A DNA stretch of 64,000 nt from Bacteroidota bacterium (GTDB taxonomy: Bacteria; Bacteroidota; Ignavibacteria; Kapaibacteriales; HRBIN21). Made by a program: the position numbers and the translations under genes. Positions 53,483 through 61,139 of this stretch are shown piece by piece. A model generated the notes under the pieces. It saw only the letters and a list, made by a program, of their open reading frames with translations. It searched no databases and had not been told where the DNA came from. The stretch lies in the NCBI GenBank assembly GCA_030550275.1, contig JAUQPR010000006.1, forward strand, positions 62,001-126,000, written 5' to 3'. How positions within the stretch are numbered: position 1 is the stretch's first letter; every line of letters begins with the position of its first letter.

Positions 53483-54229
53483 TTACGGCTCCAGCAGCGC
53501 GTACAGTGTCGGAATGCTGGGGCTGGCGTCGCTATCGAGATCCAGCACCTGCAGCTCCAGCAGGTACTCCCCATCGGGCAGCGTCGGAGGAATGCGCAGC
53601 AGCTCGCTGATGGTTGCCTCAAGGCGTGGCTGGGCAGGGTAGTTCCAGAATGCCCGATGGGCAAGGAGCCGACCTCCATCCTGCTCGCGGTCAACGGAGG
53701 GCAGATCAGTGAGCAGGTGCTGCACGCCCAGATGTGCCAGGAGCTCAGCTGCCCCGGGGGTGAGGTAAGGAGGGTTCGTGCCTGAGAAATCCCTCGGCAT
53801 GTCCCCTCTGAGGGCGCGCAGGATGAGGGCTTCGGGGACGGGCTGCGGGAGGCGCTGCTGGAGCTGCTCTGCGGTGATGACAGCATCGCCGTTCCGCAGG
53901 CGGAGCGGCTCGATGCTCACCAGGTACGCCCGGAAGAGGGAGCGTGTCAGGCAATCCGCGATGCGAATGGGCTCGCTGGTCAAGTGCCCCAGGCACTCTG
54001 TGTGCGTGCAGTGGGCATGGGCGATGAGCTCGATGCGATCGCAGTTGCATGGACCCCCCTCGGCGACGCATCCAATGAAGCCATCGCTGCGCACGGGGGC
54101 GATTCGCGCCGGTGGCAGACCGAACGCCCGGGGCACCGGAGCAGCATTGCGAATTGGGTACGCCAGCCGGATTGGGCGCGTAGGATCGATGGCGGCGCGT
54201 CGGTCGGGAAGCTCAAGCCACAGGCGCAT
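53483..54229 (-). CDS. Cyclase family (kynurenine formamidase-like) hydrolase
   Basis: A 248-residue protein of the cyclase/arylformamidase family. The metal site reads AHAHCTHTECLGH, a variant of the HxGTHxDAPxH motif with Glu in place of Asp; the end has LPSVDREQDGGRLLAHRAFW. Such proteins hydrolyse amide or lactone substrates, including N-formylkynurenine. The GTHTEC-type variant is one I associate with Bacteroidota members. An exact TAATTTTG element lies 28 bases upstream. Confidence 0.78.
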   Translation of the reverse strand: MRLWLELPDRRAAIDPTRPIRLAYPIRNAAPVPRAFGLPPARIAPVRSDGFIGCVAEGGPCNCDRIELIAHAHCTHTECLGHLTSEPIRIADCLTRSLFRAYLVSIEPLRLRNGDAVITAEQLQQRLPQPVPEALILRALRGDMPRDFSGTNPPYLTPGAAELLAHLGVQHLLTDLPSVDREQDGGRLLAHRAFWNYPAQPRLEATISELLRIPPTLPDGEYLLELQVLDLDSDASPSIPTLYALLEP

Positions 54230-54256
54230 GGGAGCCGCGTAAGCTTGTTAACCAAG

Positions 54257-54264
54257 CAAAATTA
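54257..54264 (-). promoter_or_regulatory. TAnnTTTG promoter element for the cyclase gene
   Basis: Minus-strand TAATTTTG, exact match, 28 bases before the ATG at 54229. Confidence 0.6.
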
Positions 54265-54287
54265 GCCGCTCCCGGGCTCGCACGCCG

Positions 54288-54596
54288 TCAGTGTCCGCTT
54301 CTGTGAACGCCTGCCGTAGTGGCTCCCCCGTCCGGCACCCTGCGGGGACTGCTTCGCAAAGTCCTCGATCGCGCTGTCTCCCACTCGCCCCTGCGAGCAG
54401 CGTCTACGAATCCTTCGAACCACCGGTAGCATCCTTGTTTCCCTACAGCAAGTGGCTCGACCTTGTGGTAGCCCACCGATTTCTGCCGCGCCAGGAACCC
54501 AAATGCGGCAGCAAATGCTTCAACAGCGTCTACATCGGGCGCCTCGACAATGAACTGGTAGCCTGTCTTGCCCAAGTAGACGCCTACGTGCAGCAC
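54288..54596 (-). pseudogene. Possible remnant of a small DUF3303-like protein
   Basis: Within the 445-base gap at 54230-54674, the minus strand has an open frame whose start is LHVGVYLGKTGYQFIVEAPD followed by AVEAFAAAFGFL and VGYHKVEPLAV. This matches the second half of small ferredoxin-like proteins (DUF3303 type). The expected first 40 residues are not found upstream in this frame, and the tail (RSSPRRVPDGGATT) looks non-coding, so it may be a broken gene. A GTG start at 54596 would give 102 residues. The rest of the gap holds the dctQ promoter. Confidence 0.35.
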
Positions 54597-54639
54597 CGAG
54601 CTGAATGCTGGCTCCTTCCAGAGCCGATGGCACGCGCAG

Positions 54640-54647
54640 TATTTTTG
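54640..54647 (+). promoter_or_regulatory. TAnnTTTG promoter element for dctQ
   Basis: TATTTTTG, exact match, 28 bases before the dctQ ATG at 54675. Confidence 0.6.
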
Positions 54648-54674
54648 CAGCCAACGCTGTGGACGGTTGTGCCC

Positions 54675-55178
54675 ATGCGGAATCGTGCATCGTGGGTGGA
54701 CGTGCTTGCCCGCGTGTTTGAGTCTGCGGCGGCGTTGTGTACGGTGCTGCTGGTGCTGTTGGTGTTCACCAACGTGTTCATCCGCTACAGCTTCAACCTT
54801 GCGGCGATGCCGCTCAAGGAGCTGGAGTGGTACCTGTACGCGCTGGGCTTTCTGCTGGCAATGGGACCGACATTGTACGCTGACCAGCACGTCCGCATTG
54901 ACATCTTCTACGCCCGGCTTCCGCAGCCGTGGCAGCGTCGGGTGAACATCCTTGGGACGCTGCTGTTTCTGTTCCCATTTGCGCTGCTTGTGCTGTGGTT
55001 TTCGTACGACTTTGTGGCGTACTCGTACCAGATTCGCGAGAGCTCGCCCAATCCCGGTGGGCTTCCGGCGGTGTATCTCATCAAGGCGGCAATTCCGTTG
55101 GCGTTTTTGGTTCTGCTCGCCATCAGCATAGGGATGCTGCGGGAGTGGCTTGGGCAGGAGTTCCGTCGGGGACGGTGA
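54675..55178 (+). CDS. dctQ: TRAP transporter small membrane subunit (DctQ type)
   Basis: A 167-residue protein with four hydrophobic helices (TVLLVLLVFTNVFIRYSF, WYLYALGFLLAMGPTLY, LGTLLFLFPFALLVLWFSY, AAIPLAFLVLLAISIGM). Hallmarks are ELEWYLYALGFLLAMG and DQHVRIDIFY. Together with DctM and a binding protein it imports an organic acid using the sodium gradient. The ATG at 54675 is chosen; longer in-frame starts run into non-coding sequence. Its stop overlaps dctM by one base. Confidence 0.88.
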   Translation: MRNRASWVDVLARVFESAAALCTVLLVLLVFTNVFIRYSFNLAAMPLKELEWYLYALGFLLAMGPTLYADQHVRIDIFYARLPQPWQRRVNILGTLLFLFPFALLVLWFSYDFVAYSYQIRESSPNPGGLPAVYLIKAAIPLAFLVLLAISIGMLREWLGQEFRRGR

Positions 55179-56461
55179 TGGTGGGGATTCTGCTCTTTGC
55201 CGTTGCCTTTGCGCTCCTGATGCTGGGGTTTCCCGTTGCGTTCACCTTTGCGGCGGTAGCGGTGGGGTTTGCCGTGGCAACGGGGCAGGTGGAGCTCTTT
55301 GCCATGATGCCGGAGCGCATCTACGCCCTCATGACCAATGTCACGCTGATGTCGGTGCCGCTCTTCGTGTTCATGGGGATGGTGCTACAGCGCTCCGGGC
55401 TGGCGGAGATGCTCCTGGAGACGGTCGGCATGCTCTTTGGGCGGCTGCGTGGGGGGATTGCCATCGGGGTTGTGTTGGTGGGGGCGATTCTGGCGGCTTC
55501 GACCGGCATTGTCGGGGCAACGGTGGTCTCGATGAGCCTCATTGCGCTGCCGGTCATGCTCAAGCACGGCTATGACCGGCGCTTTGCGTCGGGCATCATC
55601 TGCGCTGCGGGGACGTTGGGACAGATTATCCCGCCGTCGGTTGTGCTGATCGTTCTGGGGGAGGCGCTCCAGGTGTCGGTCGGGGAGCTATTCCGTGCGG
55701 CATTCCTGCCGGGGATTGCCCTGGCGGGGGTGTATATACTGTGGACCGTTGTCGTGGGGATGGTTCGCCCGGAGTGGCTTCCACCGGTGGCGAGCGTTGA
55801 ACGGATGCCTTGGCAGAGGGTGGTGCAGACGGTGGTACCGCCACTGCTGCTCATTGTGCTGGTGCTGGGCTCAATCTTTGCCGGTATCGCAACGCCGACG
55901 GAATCTGCCTCCGTCGGAGCTATGGGGAGCCTGGGGTTGGCGGCACTGTACCGGCGCTTTTCGCTGCGGCTTGTCTGGGAGGCTGCACGGGAGACGGCAC
56001 GCATCAGCGCGATGATCTTCACCATCCTGATTGGCGCGACGGCGTTTTCGATGACCTTCTCCTACTCCGGTGGGGAGGCCGCAGTGCACGACCTCCTAAC
56101 GGCGCTTCCCGGGGGCGTCTGGGGGATGCTGCTGTTTGCGCAGCTCCTCATCTTCGCGCTGGGGTTCTTCCTGGACTTCGTCGAAATCAGCTACATCGTG
56201 GTGCCGGTGATTGCGCCGGTGCTCATCCGCGCGGGGGTTGATCCCGTGTGGCTGGGCGTGCTCATTGGGATGAACTTGCAGACCTCCTTCCTGACGCCGC
56301 CCTTTGGCTTTAGCCTCTTCTACCTCAAGGGCTCGGCTCCGCAGTTGCAGACGTCGGAGATCTACCGCGGCGTTGTGCCCTTTATCGGGCTGCAGCTTCT
56401 GTTGGTGCTCCTGGTGCTGCTGGTGCCGGAGCTCTTCGGGCTTCACCGGATGGTCAGGTAG
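55178..56461 (+). CDS. dctM: TRAP transporter large permease subunit (DctM type)
   Basis: A 427-residue membrane protein with about 12 helices. Typical parts are VGILLFAVAFALLMLGFPVA, GGIAIGVVLVGAILAASTGI, AAGTLGQIIPPSVVLIVLG, ATPTESASVGAMGSLG and the C-terminal LGVLIGMNLQTSFLTPPFGF. It forms the substrate channel of the TRAP system. Its last 19 bases overlap the 3' end of the converging dctP gene. Confidence 0.92.
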   Translation: MVGILLFAVAFALLMLGFPVAFTFAAVAVGFAVATGQVELFAMMPERIYALMTNVTLMSVPLFVFMGMVLQRSGLAEMLLETVGMLFGRLRGGIAIGVVLVGAILAASTGIVGATVVSMSLIALPVMLKHGYDRRFASGIICAAGTLGQIIPPSVVLIVLGEALQVSVGELFRAAFLPGIALAGVYILWTVVVGMVRPEWLPPVASVERMPWQRVVQTVVPPLLLIVLVLGSIFAGIATPTESASVGAMGSLGLAALYRRFSLRLVWEAARETARISAMIFTILIGATAFSMTFSYSGGEAAVHDLLTALPGGVWGMLLFAQLLIFALGFFLDFVEISYIVVPVIAPVLIRAGVDPVWLGVLIGMNLQTSFLTPPFGFSLFYLKGSAPQLQTSEIYRGVVPFIGLQLLLVLLVLLVPELFGLHRMVR

Positions 56462-57537
56462 TACTGCTCGGAGATCTCAGTCCACTGCCGGGCGCGTTGC
56501 AGGAAGCGCTGCTGATGCTGCCAGATTTCGGCAAAGAGGGGACTGCGCTGAGCGTATTCCTGCAGGAGCGCTTGCGTTTGTTGCTTGAGCTCGGCGAGAA
56601 CCTCCTCCGGGAAGCGGCGGAGCTGGACCCGAGGGTACTTCGTGCGCAGCGTTTCCAGACCCTCGATGTTGCGCATGTAGAACTCGCTGGTAGTGTCCAG
56701 GGCGGTTTCCTTCATCGCTACCAGGAGCATTGCTCGGAGGTCCTCCGGGAGCTCTTCGAAGCGGCGGCGATTGACCAGGTACTGGAGTTCGGCTGCGGGT
56801 TCGTGCCACCCCAGGTAGTAGTACTCGGCAATCTCCTGAAAGCCCATGAGCAGGTCGATGCCGGGGCTGACCCATTCGACGGCGTCAATGACGCGCTTCT
56901 CCAGCGCGGTGTAGAGCTCACCTGCCGGGAGCGTGATGGGTTCGGCACCTAACCGGGCAAGCACCTCTCCGCCCAGCCCGGGGATGCGGATTTTGAGCCC
57001 TTTGAAGTCGGCAACACTGCGGATCTCCTTGCGGAACCAGCCGCCCATCTGCACGCCAGTATTCCCTGCGGGGAAGGAGAGCAGCCCGTGCGGACGGAAG
57101 GCTTTCTCCATGAGCTCCAGCCCACCGCCGTAGTAGAACCAGGCGTACTGCTCCCACACGTTCATGCCGAAGGGGACGGTCGTCAGCAACGCCATTGCAG
57201 GGTCTTTGCCCTTCCAGTAGTAGGCGGCGGTGTGCGCCATGTCGTAGGTGCCGTTGCGCACTAAGTCGAAGACCCCAAAGGGAGCTTTGTGCTTGGTGGC
57301 AGGGTCAACCTCCAGGATGAAGCGTCCACCGGACATTGCCGAAAGCAGCTCTGCCAGGCGATGCGGTGCATGGTCGAACACGGGCAGGTTCGGTGGCCAT
57401 GAGGTTGCCAGGCGCCATCGGACGGTCACGGTGCTCGATGCGTGGGCAGCGGGAGCGGATTGGCGCCGGGCGCACGCCAGCCCTGCCAGGGCTGTTGCAA
57501 CGGGAAGTCCTAAGCGGAGGAATTCGCGCCGTTCCAT
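56443..57537 (-). CDS. dctP: TRAP transporter substrate-binding protein (DctP type)
   Basis: A 364-residue periplasmic binding protein. The N-terminus has a twin-arginine motif (MERREFLRLG) and a possible lipobox (ATALAGLAC). The body has WRLATSWPPNLPVFDH, the domain hinge RSVADFKGLKIRIPGLG with the Arg that grips carboxylates, and VIDAVEWVSPGIDL. Family members of this type bind 2-oxoacids or lactate-like acids. It faces dctQM head-on instead of leading their operon. A TAAATTCG near-match promoter lies at 57569-57576. Confidence 0.9.
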   Translation of the reverse strand: MERREFLRLGLPVATALAGLACARRQSAPAAHASSTVTVRWRLATSWPPNLPVFDHAPHRLAELLSAMSGGRFILEVDPATKHKAPFGVFDLVRNGTYDMAHTAAYYWKGKDPAMALLTTVPFGMNVWEQYAWFYYGGGLELMEKAFRPHGLLSFPAGNTGVQMGGWFRKEIRSVADFKGLKIRIPGLGGEVLARLGAEPITLPAGELYTALEKRVIDAVEWVSPGIDLLMGFQEIAEYYYLGWHEPAAELQYLVNRRRFEELPEDLRAMLLVAMKETALDTTSEFYMRNIEGLETLRTKYPRVQLRRFPEEVLAELKQQTQALLQEYAQRSPLFAEIWQHQQRFLQRARQWTEISEQYYLTIR

Positions 57538-57600
57538 GGAGCGGATGCCACTATCCTACAATCCCGCACGAATTTACGGAGGCACACCGGGTCGGCTTGC

Positions 57601-57608
57601 TATTTTTG
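57601..57608 (+). promoter_or_regulatory. TAnnTTTG promoter element for murC
   Basis: TATTTTTG, exact match, 25 bases before the murC ATG at 57633, which also has GGAGG upstream. Confidence 0.6.
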
Positions 57609-57632
57609 CGCGCGCCATTGCTGGAGGATGCT

Positions 57633-59012
57633 ATGCAGCGGCTGTTCTTCTCCGCGGTCCGCCACGTGCACTTTGTGGGGATTGGAGGTATCGGGATGAG
57701 CGGGCTGGCGGAGATCCTGCTCCAACAGGGCTTCCGCGTGAGCGGTTCCGATCTGGTCGCCTCCGAGAACACCGAATACCTGGAGCGCAAGGGTGCCCGC
57801 ATCTTCTACGGGCACGATGCCGCCCATATCGAGGGGGCAGATGTCGTTGTCTACTCCAGCGCGGTCAATCCCGCAGAGAATCCCGAGACTCGGGCGGCAC
57901 AGGAGCGCGGCATCCCCGTCCTGCGCCGCGCAGAGATGCTGGCAGAGATTGCCCGGCTGAAGTATTGCCTGGCAATTGCCGGCACACATGGCAAAACGAC
58001 CACGACCTCACTGTGCGGGCTCATGCTGATTCGGGCGGGGATGGACCCGACGGTCATCGTCGGTGGGCGGCTGCGCGGCTTGGGCGGCAGCAATGCCCGG
58101 CTCGGACAAGGGGAATGGATCGTCGTCGAAGCCGATGAGTACGACCGCTCCTTCCTGTACCTGCTGCCCACAATCGCGGTCATCACGAACGTGGAGGAGG
58201 AGCACCTGGATATCTACGCCGACCGGCAGCAGATTCTGGACGCCTTCGTGCACTTTGCCAACAATGTGCCCTTCTACGGCATGGTTGCCCTGTGCATTGA
58301 TGACCCCGGCGTCAAAGAGGTACTGCCGCGCCTGAGCCGCAAGGTCCGCACCTACGGACTTTCGCCGCAGAGCGATGTGCGCGCGCGCCGCATCCGCTTG
58401 CACGAGCGCTCCTCGCAGTTTGAGGTCTACGCCGATGGGGAGCTGCTCGGAGAGCTCCGGCTCTCCGTGCCCGGCATGCACAACGTGCGCAATGCGCTGG
58501 CAGCCGTGCTGGTGGGAATGCAGTTGCAGATCCCCTTCGACACCATCCGAGCTGCCCTGGAGGAGTTCACCGGGGTCTACCGCCGCTTTGAGATCGTCGG
58601 CGAGCGCGATGGAGTGCTCTTCGTGGACGACTACGCCCACCATCCGACGGAGGTCCGTGCAACCTTGCAGGCAGCGCGCCAGGGGTGGGACCGACGCATC
58701 GTGTGCGTCTTTCAGCCACACACGTACACACGGACCCGCGATTTCGCCGATGAATTCGGCAAAGCCTTCGATGAGGCGGATGTGCTCATCGTCACGGACG
58801 TGTATCCGGCGCGCGAGCAGCCAATTCCAGGCGTAGATGGCGAGCTCATTGCCCGCGCAGCTCGCCGCAGTGGGCATCGCCAGGTATACTATGCCCCGAC
58901 GCTGGAGCAGGTGGCAGAGCTGCTCCCGACGCTCCTCCGCCCTGGCGACATGCTGCTGACGTTAGGCGCTGGCAACGTCGGCAAATTGCATTCCCTCCTG
59001 GGCGTGCGGTAG
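57633..59012 (+). CDS. murC: UDP-N-acetylmuramate--L-alanine ligase
   Basis: A 459-residue Mur ligase. Landmarks are VHFVGIGGIGMSGLAEILL, the ATP loop AIAGTHGKTTTTSL, VEADEYDRSF, ITNVEEEHLDIY, FVDDYAHHPTEVRATL and VFQPHTYTRT. It adds L-alanine to UDP-MurNAc. The start at 57633 has a TATTTTTG element and GGAGG upstream; a longer frame from 57336 is not conserved. The last codons (SLLGVR) are copied at the start of the second repeat unit at 61121. Confidence 0.95.
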   Translation: MQRLFFSAVRHVHFVGIGGIGMSGLAEILLQQGFRVSGSDLVASENTEYLERKGARIFYGHDAAHIEGADVVVYSSAVNPAENPETRAAQERGIPVLRRAEMLAEIARLKYCLAIAGTHGKTTTTSLCGLMLIRAGMDPTVIVGGRLRGLGGSNARLGQGEWIVVEADEYDRSFLYLLPTIAVITNVEEEHLDIYADRQQILDAFVHFANNVPFYGMVALCIDDPGVKEVLPRLSRKVRTYGLSPQSDVRARRIRLHERSSQFEVYADGELLGELRLSVPGMHNVRNALAAVLVGMQLQIPFDTIRAALEEFTGVYRRFEIVGERDGVLFVDDYAHHPTEVRATLQAARQGWDRRIVCVFQPHTYTRTRDFADEFGKAFDEADVLIVTDVYPAREQPIPGVDGELIARAARRSGHRQVYYAPTLEQVAELLPTLLRPGDMLLTLGAGNVGKLHSLLGVR

Positions 59013-59126
59013 TTCGTGCATGGGAGGCTTGCCTGCTTTCTGGCAAGTGTACTTTGCGACGGAAAGTTTTCGTAACTTTACCCCTCGATTGAGGGTGCAC
59101 GTGCAACATCATCCAGGGAGGTTGCC

Positions 59127-60395
59127 ATGCGGGGACTGCAGAGAGTTGTGTGCATTGTTGGAGCAAGCCTTGTGGCGGCGCATGCGCAGCAACCACTGCA
59201 GGCGGGTGGTTCGGGCTACTTCGGGATAGGGGTCAACTGGGTAATGGCGCAGGAACGCCGCAATTTGCAGCGCAGCGGTGCATCGCGTGTAGTGCAGCAG
59301 CAACAGCCTACGGGGGCAGAAGCATCGGCTGCAAGTACTGGAACGGTGCCAGCACCTGCCGCGCAGGGTACAACGGGTGCGGGCAAGCAACAGACTCCCC
59401 TGCGGCAGCAGCTCCAGGTGGCTTCGGGAGCGCTACACGCTCAGCAGCTGGCAATTGAGAGCACAACCAAGCCAGTACCGGTACCGGAACCTGTGGGTGC
59501 GCAAATCGAAAGCAGCCTGCCACAGGTGCCCAACTACGCTGAAACCCTTCGGAATCTAATCAAGCAGCGGTTGTCGATGCCCTTACCACAGCACTTCTCG
59601 CTATGGGCTTCTGTCCCAACTACCAGTGGGTTGGAAGCGTGGGGGCTGCTACGGCAAGCCCTGCAGTTTCTGAAAGACCGACTGCCCCAACTATCCCAGC
59701 AGGACGCCCAGCTTGTGTCGGCTTTGTCGAACGATGAGAGTCTCGAATCGGCTCTATGGCAGGAAGCCAGGCGATTGCTGGAGGAGGAGCTTGTGCTGTC
59801 GCCTGTGGCAGGCTATTACCTGAAGCTGGTGGAGACTCTCAAAAAGCAGGAAGAGAAATTGCGAAAGGAGTTGTTGCAGATTCCCGAAGACCAGCGGGTA
59901 ATGGCGAATCAGCGCTTTGTAGACCTGTACAACCGGTACCTTCAGTTGCAAAGCAATATCATGAACGTTGGCGCTTTGGCGGCGGCTGATTATGGCTTGC
60001 GAATTAACTGGCAGAATCTACTCGACCGTGCTGCAGCCAATCTCTTGCAGCCGGTGTGGAACATATTGCAGCGCCAAGAACTGGCAGTGCCTATGGAGCA
60101 GGCTATTGATGTAGCACTGAGGCAGTTGTGGGGCATGGCGAAGAAGAATCCTGATAACCCGAATCTTCAGAAGGCTCTTCAGCTCCTTGGGCAGATTCAC
60201 GGATATGGTGGGCGGGAACTCACTGTTTTGGAAAGTGCTCAAGTTGCACAGTTGCATCGTGCCTACGTCACAGCACTGCAACAAGCTGGTCTGGAACCCG
60301 AGACTGTTTATTCTCTGGCAAGTGTTGTTACCAAGCCTGGCACTCTACCTGGGCTTGGCTGGAGTTCGGGACCCATCATTGAGGGGCCCAGGTAG
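59127..60395 (+). CDS. Secreted unknown helical protein with a captured signal peptide
   Basis: A 422-residue protein. Residues 1-39, including the signal peptide (VVCIVGASLVAAHAQ), match the paralogue at 61253; from residue 40 (MAQERRNLQ) the sequence is unrelated. Residues 55-95 are a Gln/Ala/Thr/Gly linker; residues 130-400 are helical, with LPQLSQQDAQLVSALSNDES, LVETLKKQEEKLRKELLQI and RFVDLYNRYLQLQSN. The stop codon TAG comes from the right junction (GGGCCCAGGTAG), where the paralogue sequence resumes out of frame. I recognise no family. A TAACTTTA near-promoter is at 59073-59080. Confidence 0.72.
   Translation: MRGLQRVVCIVGASLVAAHAQQPLQAGGSGYFGIGVNWVMAQERRNLQRSGASRVVQQQQPTGAEASAASTGTVPAPAAQGTTGAGKQQTPLRQQLQVASGALHAQQLAIESTTKPVPVPEPVGAQIESSLPQVPNYAETLRNLIKQRLSMPLPQHFSLWASVPTTSGLEAWGLLRQALQFLKDRLPQLSQQDAQLVSALSNDESLESALWQEARRLLEEELVLSPVAGYYLKLVETLKKQEEKLRKELLQIPEDQRVMANQRFVDLYNRYLQLQSNIMNVGALAAADYGLRINWQNLLDRAAANLLQPVWNILQRQELAVPMEQAIDVALRQLWGMAKKNPDNPNLQKALQLLGQIHGYGGRELTVLESAQVAQLHRAYVTALQQAGLEPETVYSLASVVTKPGTLPGLGWSSGPIIEGPR
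59243..60388 (+). other. Inserted 1146-base segment
   Basis: Compared with unit 2, the sequence after GGTCAACTGGGT (59231-59242) is foreign until CAGGTAGGCGAG resumes at 60389; a single base of the original is missing. No transposase, terminal inverted repeat or target-site duplication is visible. Three sampled 60-base lines inside have 50-55% GC against 60-68% in two sampled neighbouring lines, which suggests a different origin. The right part is the most A/T-rich. Confidence 0.7.
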
Positions 60396-60961
60396 GCGAG
60401 CTCTCGCGGCAACTTCAGAACGCTGGGTACGGGGAGCTGCGCTCGTGGATGGTGGGAATTGGCGGTGGAGGGATGGGGCGAATCCAGCGGTGGCTCATCG
60501 GTGGCGAAGGGTATGGGCTGGTGGAGCAAAAAGCTGCTGCGATGGGGAAGGAGGCGCGGCTCTCCGGCGGGTATGGGTTCTTTACGCTGGGCTACACCGT
60601 TGCCGAGCCGGCAGGGGTCTCTCTCGCGCTGCTCGGAGGGATTGGCGGGGGCAGTTTGGGATTGAGCCTCGTGCGGGATAGCACTATGGGCTTTGGGGAG
60701 TTGCTTGCCAATCCCGCGGGGGCGGTTGAGCTGCGCACCGGTGGATGGCTGCTGCAGGCGGGCGTTGTGGCTGAGGCTGTCTTCGCACGGGGATTGTTGC
60801 TGACGGTGCGGGCGGGGTGGATTCTCCCGCTGGGATGGAGCGGCTTTGAGATAGGGGATCGAGCCGTTGCAGGCGCTCCCAAAGCGACGCTCGGAGGTGC
60901 CTACGTTCGCGTTGGAATCGGCGGCAGTTCTCCTCGACGGTGGATGCGCGATGGGGATTGA
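60389..60961 (+). pseudogene. Beheaded copy of the secreted glycine-rich protein
   Basis: This matches the secreted protein at 61253 from residue 37 on, with one silent difference seen in about 570 bases. It has lost the signal peptide and start codon to the insert. An internal ATG at 60449 could give a 170-residue cytosolic fragment (MVGIGGGGMGRIQRWL onward), but export would fail. It is therefore probably not functional. Confidence 0.7.
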
Positions 60962-61139
60962 GGGGCTTGATCCGGTGCTGCACGAGCGCGTGCGCTTGGG
61001 GATTCTGGTGCTCCTGGTGCAGGCAGGCGAGCTGGATTTCCAGACGCTCAAGCGCGCTCTGGGAGTGACCGATGGGAATTTGGCGCAGCATTTGCGCGTG
61101 TTGGAGGAAGCCGGGGTTATCCTCCTGGGCGTGCGGTAG
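60951..61139 (+). CDS. Truncated winged-helix regulator fused to the murC tail
   Basis: A 62-residue frame, MGIEGLDPVLHERVRL onward, identical in protein to the regulator at 61926 up to LRVLEEAGVI, then LLGVR and stop, which are the last codons of murC read in the same frame at the repeat junction. It keeps the helix-turn-helix (FQTLKRALGVTDGNLAQHL) but loses the wing and C-terminal helix. It may be a dead copy or a dominant interfering fragment. Confidence 0.55.
   Translation: MGIEGLDPVLHERVRLGILVLLVQAGELDFQTLKRALGVTDGNLAQHLRVLEEAGVILLGVR

Larger units (their letters stand above)
58994..61120 (+). repeat. Tandem duplication, unit 1 (split by an insert)
   Basis: Unit 1 runs from the last codons of murC to the middle of the truncated winged-helix gene and is repeated directly as unit 2 (61121-62095). 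Without the insert at 59243-60388 it is about 980 bases, matching the 975 of unit 2. The junction at 61120/61121 shares only about two bases (CC) between the two ends, consistent with duplication by microhomology. The half before the insert has diverged clearly from unit 2; the half after it is almost identical. Confidence 0.88.

Noticed and set aside
59028-59047. Terminator after murC (CTTGCC/GGCAAG hairpin)
   Set aside because: The stem is only six base pairs, has no T-run and is not conserved in the second repeat copy.
59243-60388. Insertion sequence or group II intron as the nature of the insert
   Set aside because: No transposase or reverse-transcriptase motif, no terminal inverted repeats and no target-site duplication could be seen.
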